Source: CAYNUJ01 sp964573255 (GTDB taxonomy: Bacteria > Bacteroidota > Ignavibacteria > Ignavibacteriales > Melioribacteraceae). From it: a DNA stretch of 64,000 nucleotides. The stretch lies in assembly GCA_964573255.1 (NCBI GenBank), contig CAZNJB010000012.1, positions 12,982-76,981 of the forward strand. The letters run 5' to 3'. Positions 32,919-42,108 of this stretch are shown here, piece by piece; the first letter of the stretch is position 1, and every line of letters starts with the position of its first letter. The notes under the pieces are model-generated. The model ran no database searches, was not told where the DNA came from, and was given only the letters and a program-made list of their open reading frames with translations. Made by a program: the position numbers and the translations under genes.

Positions 32919-35384
32919 TTATTTCAGTAATACCATTTTTCTTATTTCAATCAGATTATTAGCTTGTACTTTATAGAAATAAATTCCCGAAGATAAATTC
33001 AATTTTTCAGTATTGAATTCAACTTTATGAAATCCGGCTTCCATATTTTCATCGATTAGATTTGCAATTTCTCTTCCAAGCAGATCGAAAACAGTAATTT
33101 TCACATTCGAATTTTGCGGGATGGAGAATTTTATAACCGTAGAAGGATTAAAAGGATTGGGATAATTCTGCCAAACACGAAATTCTTCAGGAATTGTTTC
33201 TTCTTCAACTGAAGTTACTTGCTCCAAATTAAATCGAGCAACCCGAGAAAAATCAGAATATTCACCCGAATTTGTTTTGCTTCTTGCTCTCCAGTAATAA
33301 ATCTCACCGGTGGTCAATCCTTGAAGCTGAGTGAACGGATTATTTATCCCGCTTACGATAATTGAATTACTCATATCTGCAGAAGTGGAATATTCCAACT
33401 CATAAGTTAGTTGAGATTCAGATTGAACTGGAAGAATCCAGGAAATTGTCGGTGAGTCATCATCGATGGAAACATTATTCGGTCCACCAATTAATGGTTG
33501 TACCGGCGAAGAACCCGGATCTATTGTAAAAGTCTCTGTAGCGGAAAATGAAGAATAAGTCGAATTGCCATAATATGTTTTTACTTTCCACGAATATGTT
33601 GCACCCGGAGTTAAACCTGTAAGCGTTGTTGATGTTGTAGTTGGATCCGGTGACACCGTACTGTCAGAAGTTACAAAACCATCTTTGCTGTAATGCACTT
33701 CGTAACTAACAACTCCTGTTGAGGAACCGTTAAGATACCAATAAAGCGTGGGAGAAGTTGTATATACGGTAGTTCCCCCTATAGGATAAGATAGAGTGGG
33801 TGCAGTTGTTGAACTTGCGATAACAACAAAGGAACCACTTGACCAGCTGGAATAACTGCTACCATCGTAAGATGCTACAGCCCAATAATATGTTTTTCCA
33901 TACAATAAATCTGAAGTAAAAGTATAATATGTTGTCGTCAAATCTGTAATATCTGCCGTACCGGTATAATCGGTATCCCAATCAGTGGAATTATCATCAA
34001 CTTTCCAACGAACTGTATATTTAGTTAATCCGGTTGTAGAACCATTCAAATACCAGTAGACCGTCGGGGTTAATGAATAAACAGTTTCTCCGCTGGTAGG
34101 ATAAGTGGCAACCGGCGTTCCCGAGCTTGCAGCATAAACAACAAATGTATCGGTAGCTGAGGTATCGGTATCAATGCCATCGGTAGCAGTTACATACCAA
34201 TAATAAGTATCACCTTCTGTCAAACTTGTTAATTGATAATATAAATTAGAAATTGCCGATGTATTAGCCTTAGTAAAACTACCTGCAGTACTCTCCTTAT
34301 AATATACATCAAATGAAATTCCTGAAGAAGAAGTATTTAAATACCAATATAAATATGGAGATGTGGTATATACTGTTACTCCTCCGGTGGGATAAGATAA
34401 AATCGGCTGACTTAAATTTGTAGTACTGTTCATTGTAAAAGAATCAGTCGACGCCCAACTGCCTGTATCTTCATCACCGGTACCACGTTTATAAACAGAT
34501 CTCACATGCCAATAGTATTTTGTTCCGGCATCAAGAGAACTTGTAGGTAAATAATATAAAGTGCTTAAATCTGTAACATCAATCTCCGGTGTAGAAAATC
34601 CTGAATCATCATCCACTTGAATATCGTATGTTAAATCAGTTCCTGCACTTTGGATATACCAAAAAAATGACGGAGGATTGTAATAAACGGTATCACCACC
34701 TGTAGGATAAGACATTGTTGGAACTACCGCCCCTCCAGCCGTGGTAAATGTATATTCACTTGAATAGCTAACAACTTCACTGTTAGAGTTTAATACTATC
34801 ACTCTCCAATAATATGTTTTTCCTTCTAATAAGGTGAATGTGTAATAACTATTAGAAGTTGTCGCTTCAAAATCGGGTGTGACCGTCCAATCAGCATTGC
34901 CGCCGTTTGTACTTGAAGTTACTTGAACTTTGAAAGATAATGAACCGGTTGAAGTAGCATACCAACTGAATAAGGTGGAAGTGGTATATACAGTTGAATT
35001 ATCGCTTGGCCAACCAAGAGTAACGGAAACAGATGCAATCGTTGAAAATGAAAATGTAGTTGACCAACTGGATCCGCCGTCGATTGAAACTCTCCAATAA
35101 TAAGTTTCTGAGTTGTCCAATTTTTCGGATTCGGTTAAAGTATATGAAGTATCAAAAGCAGTTATAACTTTATCGACAACAATTGAGCTAAAGCCGTTGT
35201 CTGTCGCTACTTGTAATTTTTGAGTCGCAGAACTATCTGACCATTCAAAATATGGTTGAATTGAAACTCCCGTATCGCCGTTTACGGGGAGTGTTAACGT
35301 TGGCTGAGCGGTAACTAATATAGGCACTATAATCAGCGCAACTAGAAGGCCTAATAAATTGCGTAATTGATTCATAACAAACAC
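32919..35384 (-). CDS. Secreted surface protein with fibronectin/Ig-like repeats and type IX sorting domain
   Basis: 821 residues. Signal peptide about 1-26 (LLGLLVALIIVPILVTAQ), then about seven modules. Most carry the (S)PTLYWYLNGSSTG / YYWxVxSxxG pattern shared with the 1454- and 1063-residue proteins. The module before the end (PVQPLIGGPNNVSIDDDSP, ILPVQSESQLTYELEYS) is the shared one. The sorting domain begins EEFRVWQNYPNPFNPSTVI and ends GIYFYKVQ, RKMVLLK, a different end subtype from the two paralogues that have tiny peptide genes. GAAGGAG lies 10 bases before the ATG. The gene is monocistronic. Confidence 0.85.
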   Translation of the reverse strand: MFVMNQLRNLLGLLVALIIVPILVTAQPTLTLPVNGDTGVSIQPYFEWSDSSATQKLQVATDNGFSSIVVDKVITAFDTSYTLTESEKLDNSETYYWRVSIDGGSSWSTTFSFSTIASVSVTLGWPSDNSTVYTTSTLFSWYATSTGSLSFKVQVTSSTNGGNADWTVTPDFEATTSNSYYTFTLLEGKTYYWRVIVLNSNSEVVSYSSEYTFTTAGGAVVPTMSYPTGGDTVYYNPPSFFWYIQSAGTDLTYDIQVDDDSGFSTPEIDVTDLSTLYYLPTSSLDAGTKYYWHVRSVYKRGTGDEDTGSWASTDSFTMNSTTNLSQPILSYPTGGVTVYTTSPYLYWYLNTSSSGISFDVYYKESTAGSFTKANTSAISNLYYQLTSLTEGDTYYWYVTATDGIDTDTSATDTFVVYAASSGTPVATYPTSGETVYSLTPTVYWYLNGSTTGLTKYTVRWKVDDNSTDWDTDYTGTADITDLTTTYYTFTSDLLYGKTYYWAVASYDGSSYSSWSSGSFVVIASSTTAPTLSYPIGGTTVYTTSPTLYWYLNGSSTGVVSYEVHYSKDGFVTSDSTVSPDPTTTSTTLTGLTPGATYSWKVKTYYGNSTYSSFSATETFTIDPGSSPVQPLIGGPNNVSIDDDSPTISWILPVQSESQLTYELEYSTSADMSNSIIVSGINNPFTQLQGLTTGEIYYWRARSKTNSGEYSDFSRVARFNLEQVTSVEEETIPEEFRVWQNYPNPFNPSTVIKFSIPQNSNVKITVFDLLGREIANLIDENMEAGFHKVEFNTEKLNLSSGIYFYKVQANNLIEIRKMVLLK

Positions 35385-35976
35385 TCCTTCTTATTTTAAC
35401 TCCGGCTGGATTTACGCAAAAGGATAAATTCTTTTCTAAAATTGGTTGGCATAGGAATATAAATCATTTTACCAATATTGTCAAATTAATATTTTGAAGA
35501 AATAATAATTAAATTATTACTGGGAAATCCGAAATGCATTAAATTACAATTTGTTTCGAGTAATCCATACGAAAATCAGTTCTTCAATCAGTTGTAATTA
35601 TATCATTAGGTTGGACAAAAGACCATTTTATTGCTCGGTATACTTCCAAAACTTATGAAAATTACACCCTAAAAAGTCTTGGATTTTTATAACCCAAGCT
35701 ATCCCTATTCCTGCACCCTGAAACAAGAAATATTTATAAATCATCATCGGCATTCTGATAAAAGCAATTTAAAATCAAGTAACTATCAAATTGTGTTTGT
35801 TTCTCCCCTTTTGCTGACGGCTGTATTGTATAAGCTATGGAACAAAATATTAATTACAAGAAAAGAAAAAGCCGTTCGATTAACGAACGGCTTTGAAAAA
35901 TAATTAAAATACAATGTGTTTTAATGCATTTCCCGGATTGCCTAGAAAAGCCGGGCAAATCCGTAGCAGTTTCTCA
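35385..35976. other. Intergenic region between surface-protein genes
   Basis: 592 bases. It holds the terminator of the 1427-residue gene (35856-35892), and near 35403-35413 the minus strand reads AAATCCAGCCG, also present ahead of the 1063-residue paralogue (54249-54259). A plus-strand ORF of 74 codons lies here but has no ribosome site or recognisable product, and I do not call it. Confidence 0.45.
35856..35892 (-). terminator. Rho-independent terminator of the eight-repeat surface protein gene
   Basis: On the minus strand AGCCGTTCG pairs perfectly with CGAACGGCT around TTAAT, followed by TTTTTCTTTTCTTG. It lies 85 bases after the stop. Confidence 0.85.
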
Positions 35977-38900
35977 TTATTTGAGCAGAACCATTTTCTT
36001 CGTTATGCTCTTACCTGCATAATTTAATTTATAGAAATAAATTCCGCTCGGTAATCCGCTTGCATCAAATCTCACCTCATAAAGACCGGGAGATTTCGGT
36101 TCATTTACAAGCGTTGCAATCTCTTCCCCGATCACATTATAAACCTTGAGCTGAACGAATGACTGATGGCCATCGATCATAGCCGGTATGCTGTATTTTA
36201 TTACAGTTGTGGGATTAAATGGATTCGGGTAATTCTGCATTAAGTTAAATTCATTAACGATTGCAAATTCATCTTCATTTTCTGTAACCGGACTGCTTGC
36301 CGAATATATTGTACCGGAACCTGTACCAATATACAGTGTACTACCTCCGCCAGAAATACCGGTTGAATTTGAGGGCCGAGAATTCGGAGGAGACGGAATA
36401 AGTACCACACTGCTCGCATCGAATCCGACTAAACCTAAATTAGTCCAGCTCGAACCATAATTATCGGAGTAATAAACTCCGCCACTCCAAGTTGAAATAA
36501 ATAGCTTTCCATCGGGATCAACTGCAATGGAATAAACATATTTCGAGGACAAACCTGAATTTTTTCTGGACCAAGTACCGCCATTGGAGATTGATCCATA
36601 CATTCCTCCGCCGTAAGTTCCGGCATATAATTTATTATGATTATTCGGATCTTCTGCCAAACTCCAAATGAACTTGTACTCAATATTCGATTCAGTCCAA
36701 GTCTGTCCGCCGTCAGATGATTTATAAATACCTCCGCCGAATGTACCGGCAAAAACATTATCAGCAGCATCAACCAAAACAGCCTGTACAGAGAGATTTC
36801 CGAGACCGTCACTCACATCGGACCAAGAACTGCTTGCCTTAACATATTTAAATACACCTTCACCCCAAACACCGGCGTAAAGATTATTTTCGGAATCGAA
36901 ATCGATACTCCGTACGTCACTGTTCTTCAAGCCGAATTCACTCCAACTGTTTCCGTTATCGGTGGAATAATATATTCCCCTTTCGGTAGCAGCGTAAAGT
37001 ATATCTTGATTATTCTCTAAATCCCAAATATAATCGGCATTCATTCCGTTATTGATTACATTCCATTGATTATCACTGTACCTGTATATTTTTCCACCCC
37101 AGGTTCCAGCTAATGGTTTGTAATCGTTATCGTAAGACATACACCAAACTATCTCACTATCAGAGAATTGTGCAATTTGATCCCAATTAATATCCGGATT
37201 ATCTCCGTTATTGGGAGAATTATTAAACTGGATTGAAATATTCAACTTCGCGAAATCATCTTCTGCGTTCTCACCATTATTCGGGTGTGAATTTGGATCA
37301 TCTTGATTCGAAGTGAATATTTCTGTCGATACAGTTAAAGTGGTTTCCGGCGGTACGTAACCTACGAATAGTTCATTCGCCATATGTCCTTCACCAACAA
37401 GACTCTTTGCAATTAATTGTCCGTATAAAGAACCGCTTACAAAGTTCACATCGGCGTAAGGAGCTAATATACTTCCGTAGATAGCTATTCCTTCAATTTT
37501 CAATTTTGTAGCATCTTTGAAAACAAAGAGGACGTTATTTGGGGAAGTACCGTAAACATTATAGCCTCCACCGAAAAATAAACTGTCACCGTCAACGATA
37601 ACAATTACCGTTGAACCGTTCGGTGCTGCAATCTCGTAATCATTTGTTGAATTAAATGTCTCTCCATCAATATGAAAAACATTTGTTAACGGATTATTTC
37701 CTTCAAGAGTTAATTTACCGTATTGAAAGAAAACCGTATCTACGTTACTTTCTAAATTTGCCAAATTATTTGCAATTGTCTTCAAATGAACCTCGGCAGC
37801 ATTAAAGTCAATTACTTCTCCCTGCCTGAAAGTTCCGTCGGGAATACCGACTAATATTTGCGGCAAATTACTCGAAACACCGTAGACTATATTTCCGTTA
37901 TGCACCGAACCTGAGTTATAAGTCAAGTTTTCTCCAACAATTAGTACATCCTCGGGTTGAGGAAGATTAAGTGATGCACCAACTGTATATTCGGAGAGGA
38001 CTACATTTCCTCCCGCAGCCAATTTTCCTTCCGTTTGAGAAGACGGCTGTTCCAAATCACCGAATAAAAACAGATTGAAATCCGAAGCTTCCGCAAAATC
38101 AATTGAAGATGAATTAAGTTGAGAATAATCTGCTTTTAATTTCAACGACAATTCAGCCGTTTCGTTCACATTAACCTGATCCAATGTCCATATCTTTCCA
38201 TCTGCATCGTAGGAACCGTCATCCGTTTGTGCTGATACAAATGTAAGTCCGGCCGGAATAGATGCCGTAACCTTTACACCCGTTGCTGGAGAAGGTCCAC
38301 TATTATGCAATGAAAATGTCAAAGTAATTTCTTCTTTATCTTTGGGAGTCGCATTATCAACAGATAAATCCAACTGAAGATCAGCAGTTGTTGTGGTATA
38401 AAATACTACTACATTATCATTGCTGATATTTTGGCTCTTGCTAAAATACTCCGTTTGATGTTTCACTGAAAAAGTATAGCTTACGGGTAGTAACTCTTTA
38501 GTCACTTTACCTTCATTATCGGTTAAACCGATAGTTTTCCACCCGGATGCATAATATTTTACTTCGGCACCTTCAATACCGGTACCTCCTGCACCGAGTA
38601 ATTTAACGACAGTTTCAACCGTATTAAATTCAAACGTGTCGGAAGAACCTAGATTTACATTTTTTTGCATCCAAGCTCCTTCGTAACTTATACCAAGCGA
38701 TGTATGACTTGGTAAAAGTTCCATTGATGCTTTACCGTCACTGTCAGTTGTTCCCAGTTCTTTCCATCCATCACCGTAATATTTTACATGTCCATCTTGC
38801 AATGGATTTCCTTTACTGTCGCTAAGAGAAACAACTATCTTTTTTGTGGTAAATACCACATTCACATTATTTCTAATATCCTGATTCTTTTGAGTCCACA

Positions 38901-40260
38901 ATCCCTTATAATATAAACCAAATGGGATATTGCTTTCCAAGATTTCGACTTCAACTTTACCTTCAGCATCCGTTTCACCGATATTTCTCCAGCCACTGCC
39001 GTAATATTTAACGAAGGCTCCTTCTAAACCATTTCCTTCACTATCGAATAATGATACCGTTGCTTTGACAGTGTTGAAGTTTACTTCATTATTTTTTCTT
39101 ATGTCAACATTCTTCTGTGTAAAAATCCCTTTATAAGTCATACCGAAGGCTATTTGGTTCGGTAGAAATTCATAATGGAATTTTCCATCACTATCAGTAG
39201 TACCGATTGTTTTCCATCCGTCGCCGAAATATTTTACCTCCCCGCCTTCGAGGGGATTACCTTTGCTGTCAACTAATGAGAAATCAACTCTCATAGTATT
39301 AAAAACTACTTCTGTCTCCTCTCTTGTATCCACCGATTTCTGAGACCAAATTCCACCGTAAATAATTGCGAATGGAATACTAGCAGGAAGCAATTCAATT
39401 TTTACTTGTCCGTCCGTATCAGTAGTACCTATGTTTTGCCAACCACCACCGTAATATTTTGCTTTACCACCTTCTAACGGATCTCCGTTTTCAGTAAGTA
39501 ACTTAATAGTTGTTTTCTTTGTATTGAAAACGACTACAGGATCATCATTAATATTCTGTGATTTTTGTGCCCAAACACCCTTATATACTATACCAAATGG
39601 TATTTGGACCGGCAATAATTCGGTAGTTATCTCACCATCGGCATTTGTATTTCCGATATCTCTCCAACCGTTTCCGTAATATTTAATAAAACCATTCTCA
39701 AGCGGCTCTCCTTCGGAAGAAAGCAACTTTATTGTGGTCTTTTTGGTATTAAATGTTACTTCGGCATTATCTCTAATATCTTGAGATTTCTGATACCAAA
39801 GACCGGCATAGGAAACAGCGAAAGGAATATCACCAGGGAGCATTTCGGTAGTAACTTTTCCATCCGAACCGGTACTGCCAATTTCTCGCCAACCTTCACC
39901 GTAATATTTTATTAAACCACCTTCAATGGGTGAACCATCCTCGGTTTTTAGTTGTATAGTAACCGATTTCGTTTGAAATTCAACTACCGGATCGTTTGAA
40001 ATATTCTGATATTTTTGATTCCAGAGTCCGGCATACTTTACTCCGAAGGAATAAGCGTCTCCGGATAAATCGAATTCTAATTTACCGTCCGAATTAGTTG
40101 AACCTACTGTATGCCATCCATTGTCATAATATTTAACTTCTGCTCCGCTTATTCCTGCTCCCTGACTGTTTAATAATTTAACAGTTACAGTTTTTCCAAA
40201 AACAGTAAAATTAATTAGCAGAAATATCCAGATAAACAGATTAATTTTACTTCTCTTCAT
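35977..40260 (-). CDS. Giant secreted protein: eight tandem 75-residue repeats, DUF11, choice-of-anchor A, sialidase-like propeller and type IX sorting domain
   Basis: 1427 residues. After a signal peptide (about 1-22) come eight tandem repeats of 73-76 residues to about residue 625. Their consensus runs G-xPLEGGxxKYYGxGW, xxIGTTDxDGK, ELLPxxIPFGI, YxGxWxQKxQDI, then VxFNT. A DUF11-type domain follows (about 628-715, DATPKDKEEITLTFSLHNSG style), then a choice-of-anchor A-like domain (about 730-960, FNLFLFGDLEQ, AAGGNVVLSEYTVGA). Next is a BNR/sialidase-like propeller (about 1050-1310, SSDGGQTWTES and STDNGNSWSEF blades). The sorting domain starts near residue 1335 (NLMQNYPNPFNPTTVI) and ends TKKMVLLK. 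The repeats resemble small Cna-B-like beta domains; the role is probably surface adhesion or stalk formation. Confidence 0.82.
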   Translation of the reverse strand: MKRSKINLFIWIFLLINFTVFGKTVTVKLLNSQGAGISGAEVKYYDNGWHTVGSTNSDGKLEFDLSGDAYSFGVKYAGLWNQKYQNISNDPVVEFQTKSVTIQLKTEDGSPIEGGLIKYYGEGWREIGSTGSDGKVTTEMLPGDIPFAVSYAGLWYQKSQDIRDNAEVTFNTKKTTIKLLSSEGEPLENGFIKYYGNGWRDIGNTNADGEITTELLPVQIPFGIVYKGVWAQKSQNINDDPVVVFNTKKTTIKLLTENGDPLEGGKAKYYGGGWQNIGTTDTDGQVKIELLPASIPFAIIYGGIWSQKSVDTREETEVVFNTMRVDFSLVDSKGNPLEGGEVKYFGDGWKTIGTTDSDGKFHYEFLPNQIAFGMTYKGIFTQKNVDIRKNNEVNFNTVKATVSLFDSEGNGLEGAFVKYYGSGWRNIGETDAEGKVEVEILESNIPFGLYYKGLWTQKNQDIRNNVNVVFTTKKIVVSLSDSKGNPLQDGHVKYYGDGWKELGTTDSDGKASMELLPSHTSLGISYEGAWMQKNVNLGSSDTFEFNTVETVVKLLGAGGTGIEGAEVKYYASGWKTIGLTDNEGKVTKELLPVSYTFSVKHQTEYFSKSQNISNDNVVVFYTTTTADLQLDLSVDNATPKDKEEITLTFSLHNSGPSPATGVKVTASIPAGLTFVSAQTDDGSYDADGKIWTLDQVNVNETAELSLKLKADYSQLNSSSIDFAEASDFNLFLFGDLEQPSSQTEGKLAAGGNVVLSEYTVGASLNLPQPEDVLIVGENLTYNSGSVHNGNIVYGVSSNLPQILVGIPDGTFRQGEVIDFNAAEVHLKTIANNLANLESNVDTVFFQYGKLTLEGNNPLTNVFHIDGETFNSTNDYEIAAPNGSTVIVIVDGDSLFFGGGYNVYGTSPNNVLFVFKDATKLKIEGIAIYGSILAPYADVNFVSGSLYGQLIAKSLVGEGHMANELFVGYVPPETTLTVSTEIFTSNQDDPNSHPNNGENAEDDFAKLNISIQFNNSPNNGDNPDINWDQIAQFSDSEIVWCMSYDNDYKPLAGTWGGKIYRYSDNQWNVINNGMNADYIWDLENNQDILYAATERGIYYSTDNGNSWSEFGLKNSDVRSIDFDSENNLYAGVWGEGVFKYVKASSSWSDVSDGLGNLSVQAVLVDAADNVFAGTFGGGIYKSSDGGQTWTESNIEYKFIWSLAEDPNNHNKLYAGTYGGGMYGSISNGGTWSRKNSGLSSKYVYSIAVDPDGKLFISTWSGGVYYSDNYGSSWTNLGLVGFDASSVVLIPSPPNSRPSNSTGISGGGSTLYIGTGSGTIYSASSPVTENEDEFAIVNEFNLMQNYPNPFNPTTVIKYSIPAMIDGHQSFVQLKVYNVIGEEIATLVNEPKSPGLYEVRFDASGLPSGIYFYKLNYAGKSITKKMVLLK

Positions 40261-40964
40261 AGCACCACTCTCACTCTGTTTATGAAAGCAATTTTTTGAT
40301 TTGCGATTATATTTTACTTTACTTTTGATAATTTTGTTTCCTTTGTATTTGTTCTAAAAACGTAACATTTCGAGATATTTTTAAAAATTCAGGAGATAAT
40401 ATCCGAAATAATATATTACACTACAAGATATCATCGAATAAAATTCGAAATTCTTTATAGTTACATCCTAATATTTCCAAACACTTAAATCGCTGCCACT
40501 TCCGTGACAATTATTTTATATAGTTTGGGAATATCCTGTATCCTTTAATTAAACTAAAAAAATTGTTTTTACCTTTCTAAATTTCATTTATTCAGACTTT
40601 TCAAAAAAAACAATTAATTAGTATTGAAAATATCAATAGCTAATGATTTATTTATCATAGTGTGATCTCTATCACCTAAAAACTTATCCACATCAATTCC
40701 TTCCCAACTACAAATCAACGCACCACATCCGGTTGGCCTTACGTTCACAGTAAAACTTTACTTTCCAGGACATTCTATTATTTGTAATTAAAGAAAAGAG
40801 TTATCTTGCGTGGCAATTTTAACCTCTGCATCCATTACCGCTTCCTGGTATACATAAAGAAAAAAGCAAAATTGTTTAATTACATTCTTTCTTTTCTAAC
40901 TGCAGTATTTCCGGCAGTTACATCATTATATTAACAATCGGATGTGAGGTCTCTTTCGTAATTA
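40261..40964. other. Long intergenic region upstream of the eight-repeat protein gene
   Basis: 704 AT-rich bases between the giant protein start and the cystathionine enzyme stop, both minus-strand. It contains a CRP-like site at 40662-40675 and a small hairpin TAACTGC/GCAGTTA (40897-40903 with 40914-40920) shortly after the cystathionine gene, without a T tract. No ORF with a ribosome site was seen. A long 5' leader or distant promoter for the giant gene is possible. Confidence 0.45.
40662..40675. promoter_or_regulatory. CRP/FNR-type binding site candidate
   Basis: GTGAT-CTCT-ATCAC is a perfect inverted repeat and, read as TGTGA-N6-TCACC, matches nine of ten positions of the CRP consensus TGTGA-N6-TCACA. 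It lies about 400 bases before the eight-repeat surface protein gene. A Crp/Fnr-family regulator is encoded at 62761, but the palindrome near that gene has different arms. Confidence 0.4.
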
Positions 40965-42098
40965 CTATTTAGCAGCTTGTTCTATATCAGCAATCAAATC
41001 TTCCACATCCTCAATACCAACACTCAGCCGGACCAAAGTATCGGTCAGTCCCATTTTCAATCTATCTTCTTTGGGAACCGCGGCGTGAGTCATTGTAGCG
41101 GGATGACAGAGCAAGCTTTCTACCCCGCCCAAACTTTCGGCAAGAGTAAATACTTTGCAGCTTTTCAGGAATTTCTCGGTTCTTTCCATATTTCCGAAAT
41201 CAACTGAAACAATTCCGCCGAATCCGCTCATCTGCTTTTTGGCTAATTCATGCTGCGGATGCGAAGGCAAACCGGGATAGTAAACTTTTTCAACAAAATC
41301 GGATTCGCTTAAATACTCTGCAATTTTTATTGCATTTTCATTATGCTGTTTCATTCTAATGGCGAGAGTTTTAGTAGCTCTTAAAGTAAGCCAGCAATCG
41401 AATGGAGAAGGTACAGCACCTGCAGCATTCTGTATATATTTTATTCTTTCAAAAACCGCTTCGTCATTTGTAATCACTATTCCACCAATTATATCGCTGT
41501 GACCATTCAAATATTTTGTCGAACTGTGAACCACAATATCGGCACCCAAATCCAACGGTCTCTGAAAATAAGGGGACATAAATGTATTATCCACTATGGA
41601 TTTCAATCCATTCTCCTTACACAGTTCTGCAACAGCTGTAATATCGGTCAAATTCAGCATTGGATTCGTGGGACTTTCGACGTAAACAATTTTAGTGTTC
41701 GGTTTGATTTCATTCTTGATATTGTCGATTTCGCGCATATCAACCCACGAAAAATCAATTCCGTAATCACGAAAAATTGTTTCGAACAAACGGTATGTGC
41801 CGCCGTAAACATTATCGGAGACGATTACATGATCACCCGATTTTACGAGTCCCATCAAAGCTTGAATAGCAGCGAGTCCGGAAGCAAAAGCAATTCCGTA
41901 TTTTCCGTTTTCGAGTGCCGCAATATTATCTTCCAATGCTTTGCGGGTTAAATTATGAGTTCTACCATATTCGTAACCTTTATGTTTACCCAGTTCAATT
42001 TGCTGATAGGTAGAGGTAAGATAAAGCGGTGTGATTACCGCTCCTGTAGTTTCGTCGGCTTTTTGTCCGGCATGTATAGCTTTCGTCGAAAATCCCAT
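40965..42098 (-). CDS. Cystathionine gamma-lyase/gamma-synthase family PLP enzyme
   Basis: About 377 residues from the ATG at 42098, which has AAGGAG 7 bases ahead. The longer frame from 42122 would run into the CBS gene and lacks a ribosome site. Family marks: YGRTHNLTRKALEDNIAALE, the PLP lysine in VHSSTKYLNGHSDIIGG (about 190-206), and AESLGGVESLLCHPATMTH near the C-terminus. It follows cystathionine beta-synthase by 10 bases, so the pair should convert homocysteine plus serine to cysteine (reverse transsulfuration), making gamma-lyase the likelier activity. Sequence alone does not separate lyase from synthase. Confidence 0.88.
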   Translation of the reverse strand: MGFSTKAIHAGQKADETTGAVITPLYLTSTYQQIELGKHKGYEYGRTHNLTRKALEDNIAALENGKYGIAFASGLAAIQALMGLVKSGDHVIVSDNVYGGTYRLFETIFRDYGIDFSWVDMREIDNIKNEIKPNTKIVYVESPTNPMLNLTDITAVAELCKENGLKSIVDNTFMSPYFQRPLDLGADIVVHSSTKYLNGHSDIIGGIVITNDEAVFERIKYIQNAAGAVPSPFDCWLTLRATKTLAIRMKQHNENAIKIAEYLSESDFVEKVYYPGLPSHPQHELAKKQMSGFGGIVSVDFGNMERTEKFLKSCKVFTLAESLGGVESLLCHPATMTHAAVPKEDRLKMGLTDTLVRLSVGIEDVEDLIADIEQAAK

Positions 42099-42108
42099 TT
42101 CAATCTCC

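Noticed and set aside
35679..35903. 74-codon plus-strand frame in the gap between surface-protein genes
   Set aside because: It runs through the terminator of the opposite gene, has no ribosome site, and the composition is unlike a protein.
28176..40260. CRISPR or DNA-level tandem repeat array
   Set aside because: The repetition is at the protein level (beta-sandwich modules and 75-residue repeats). DNA units are long, diverged and in frame.
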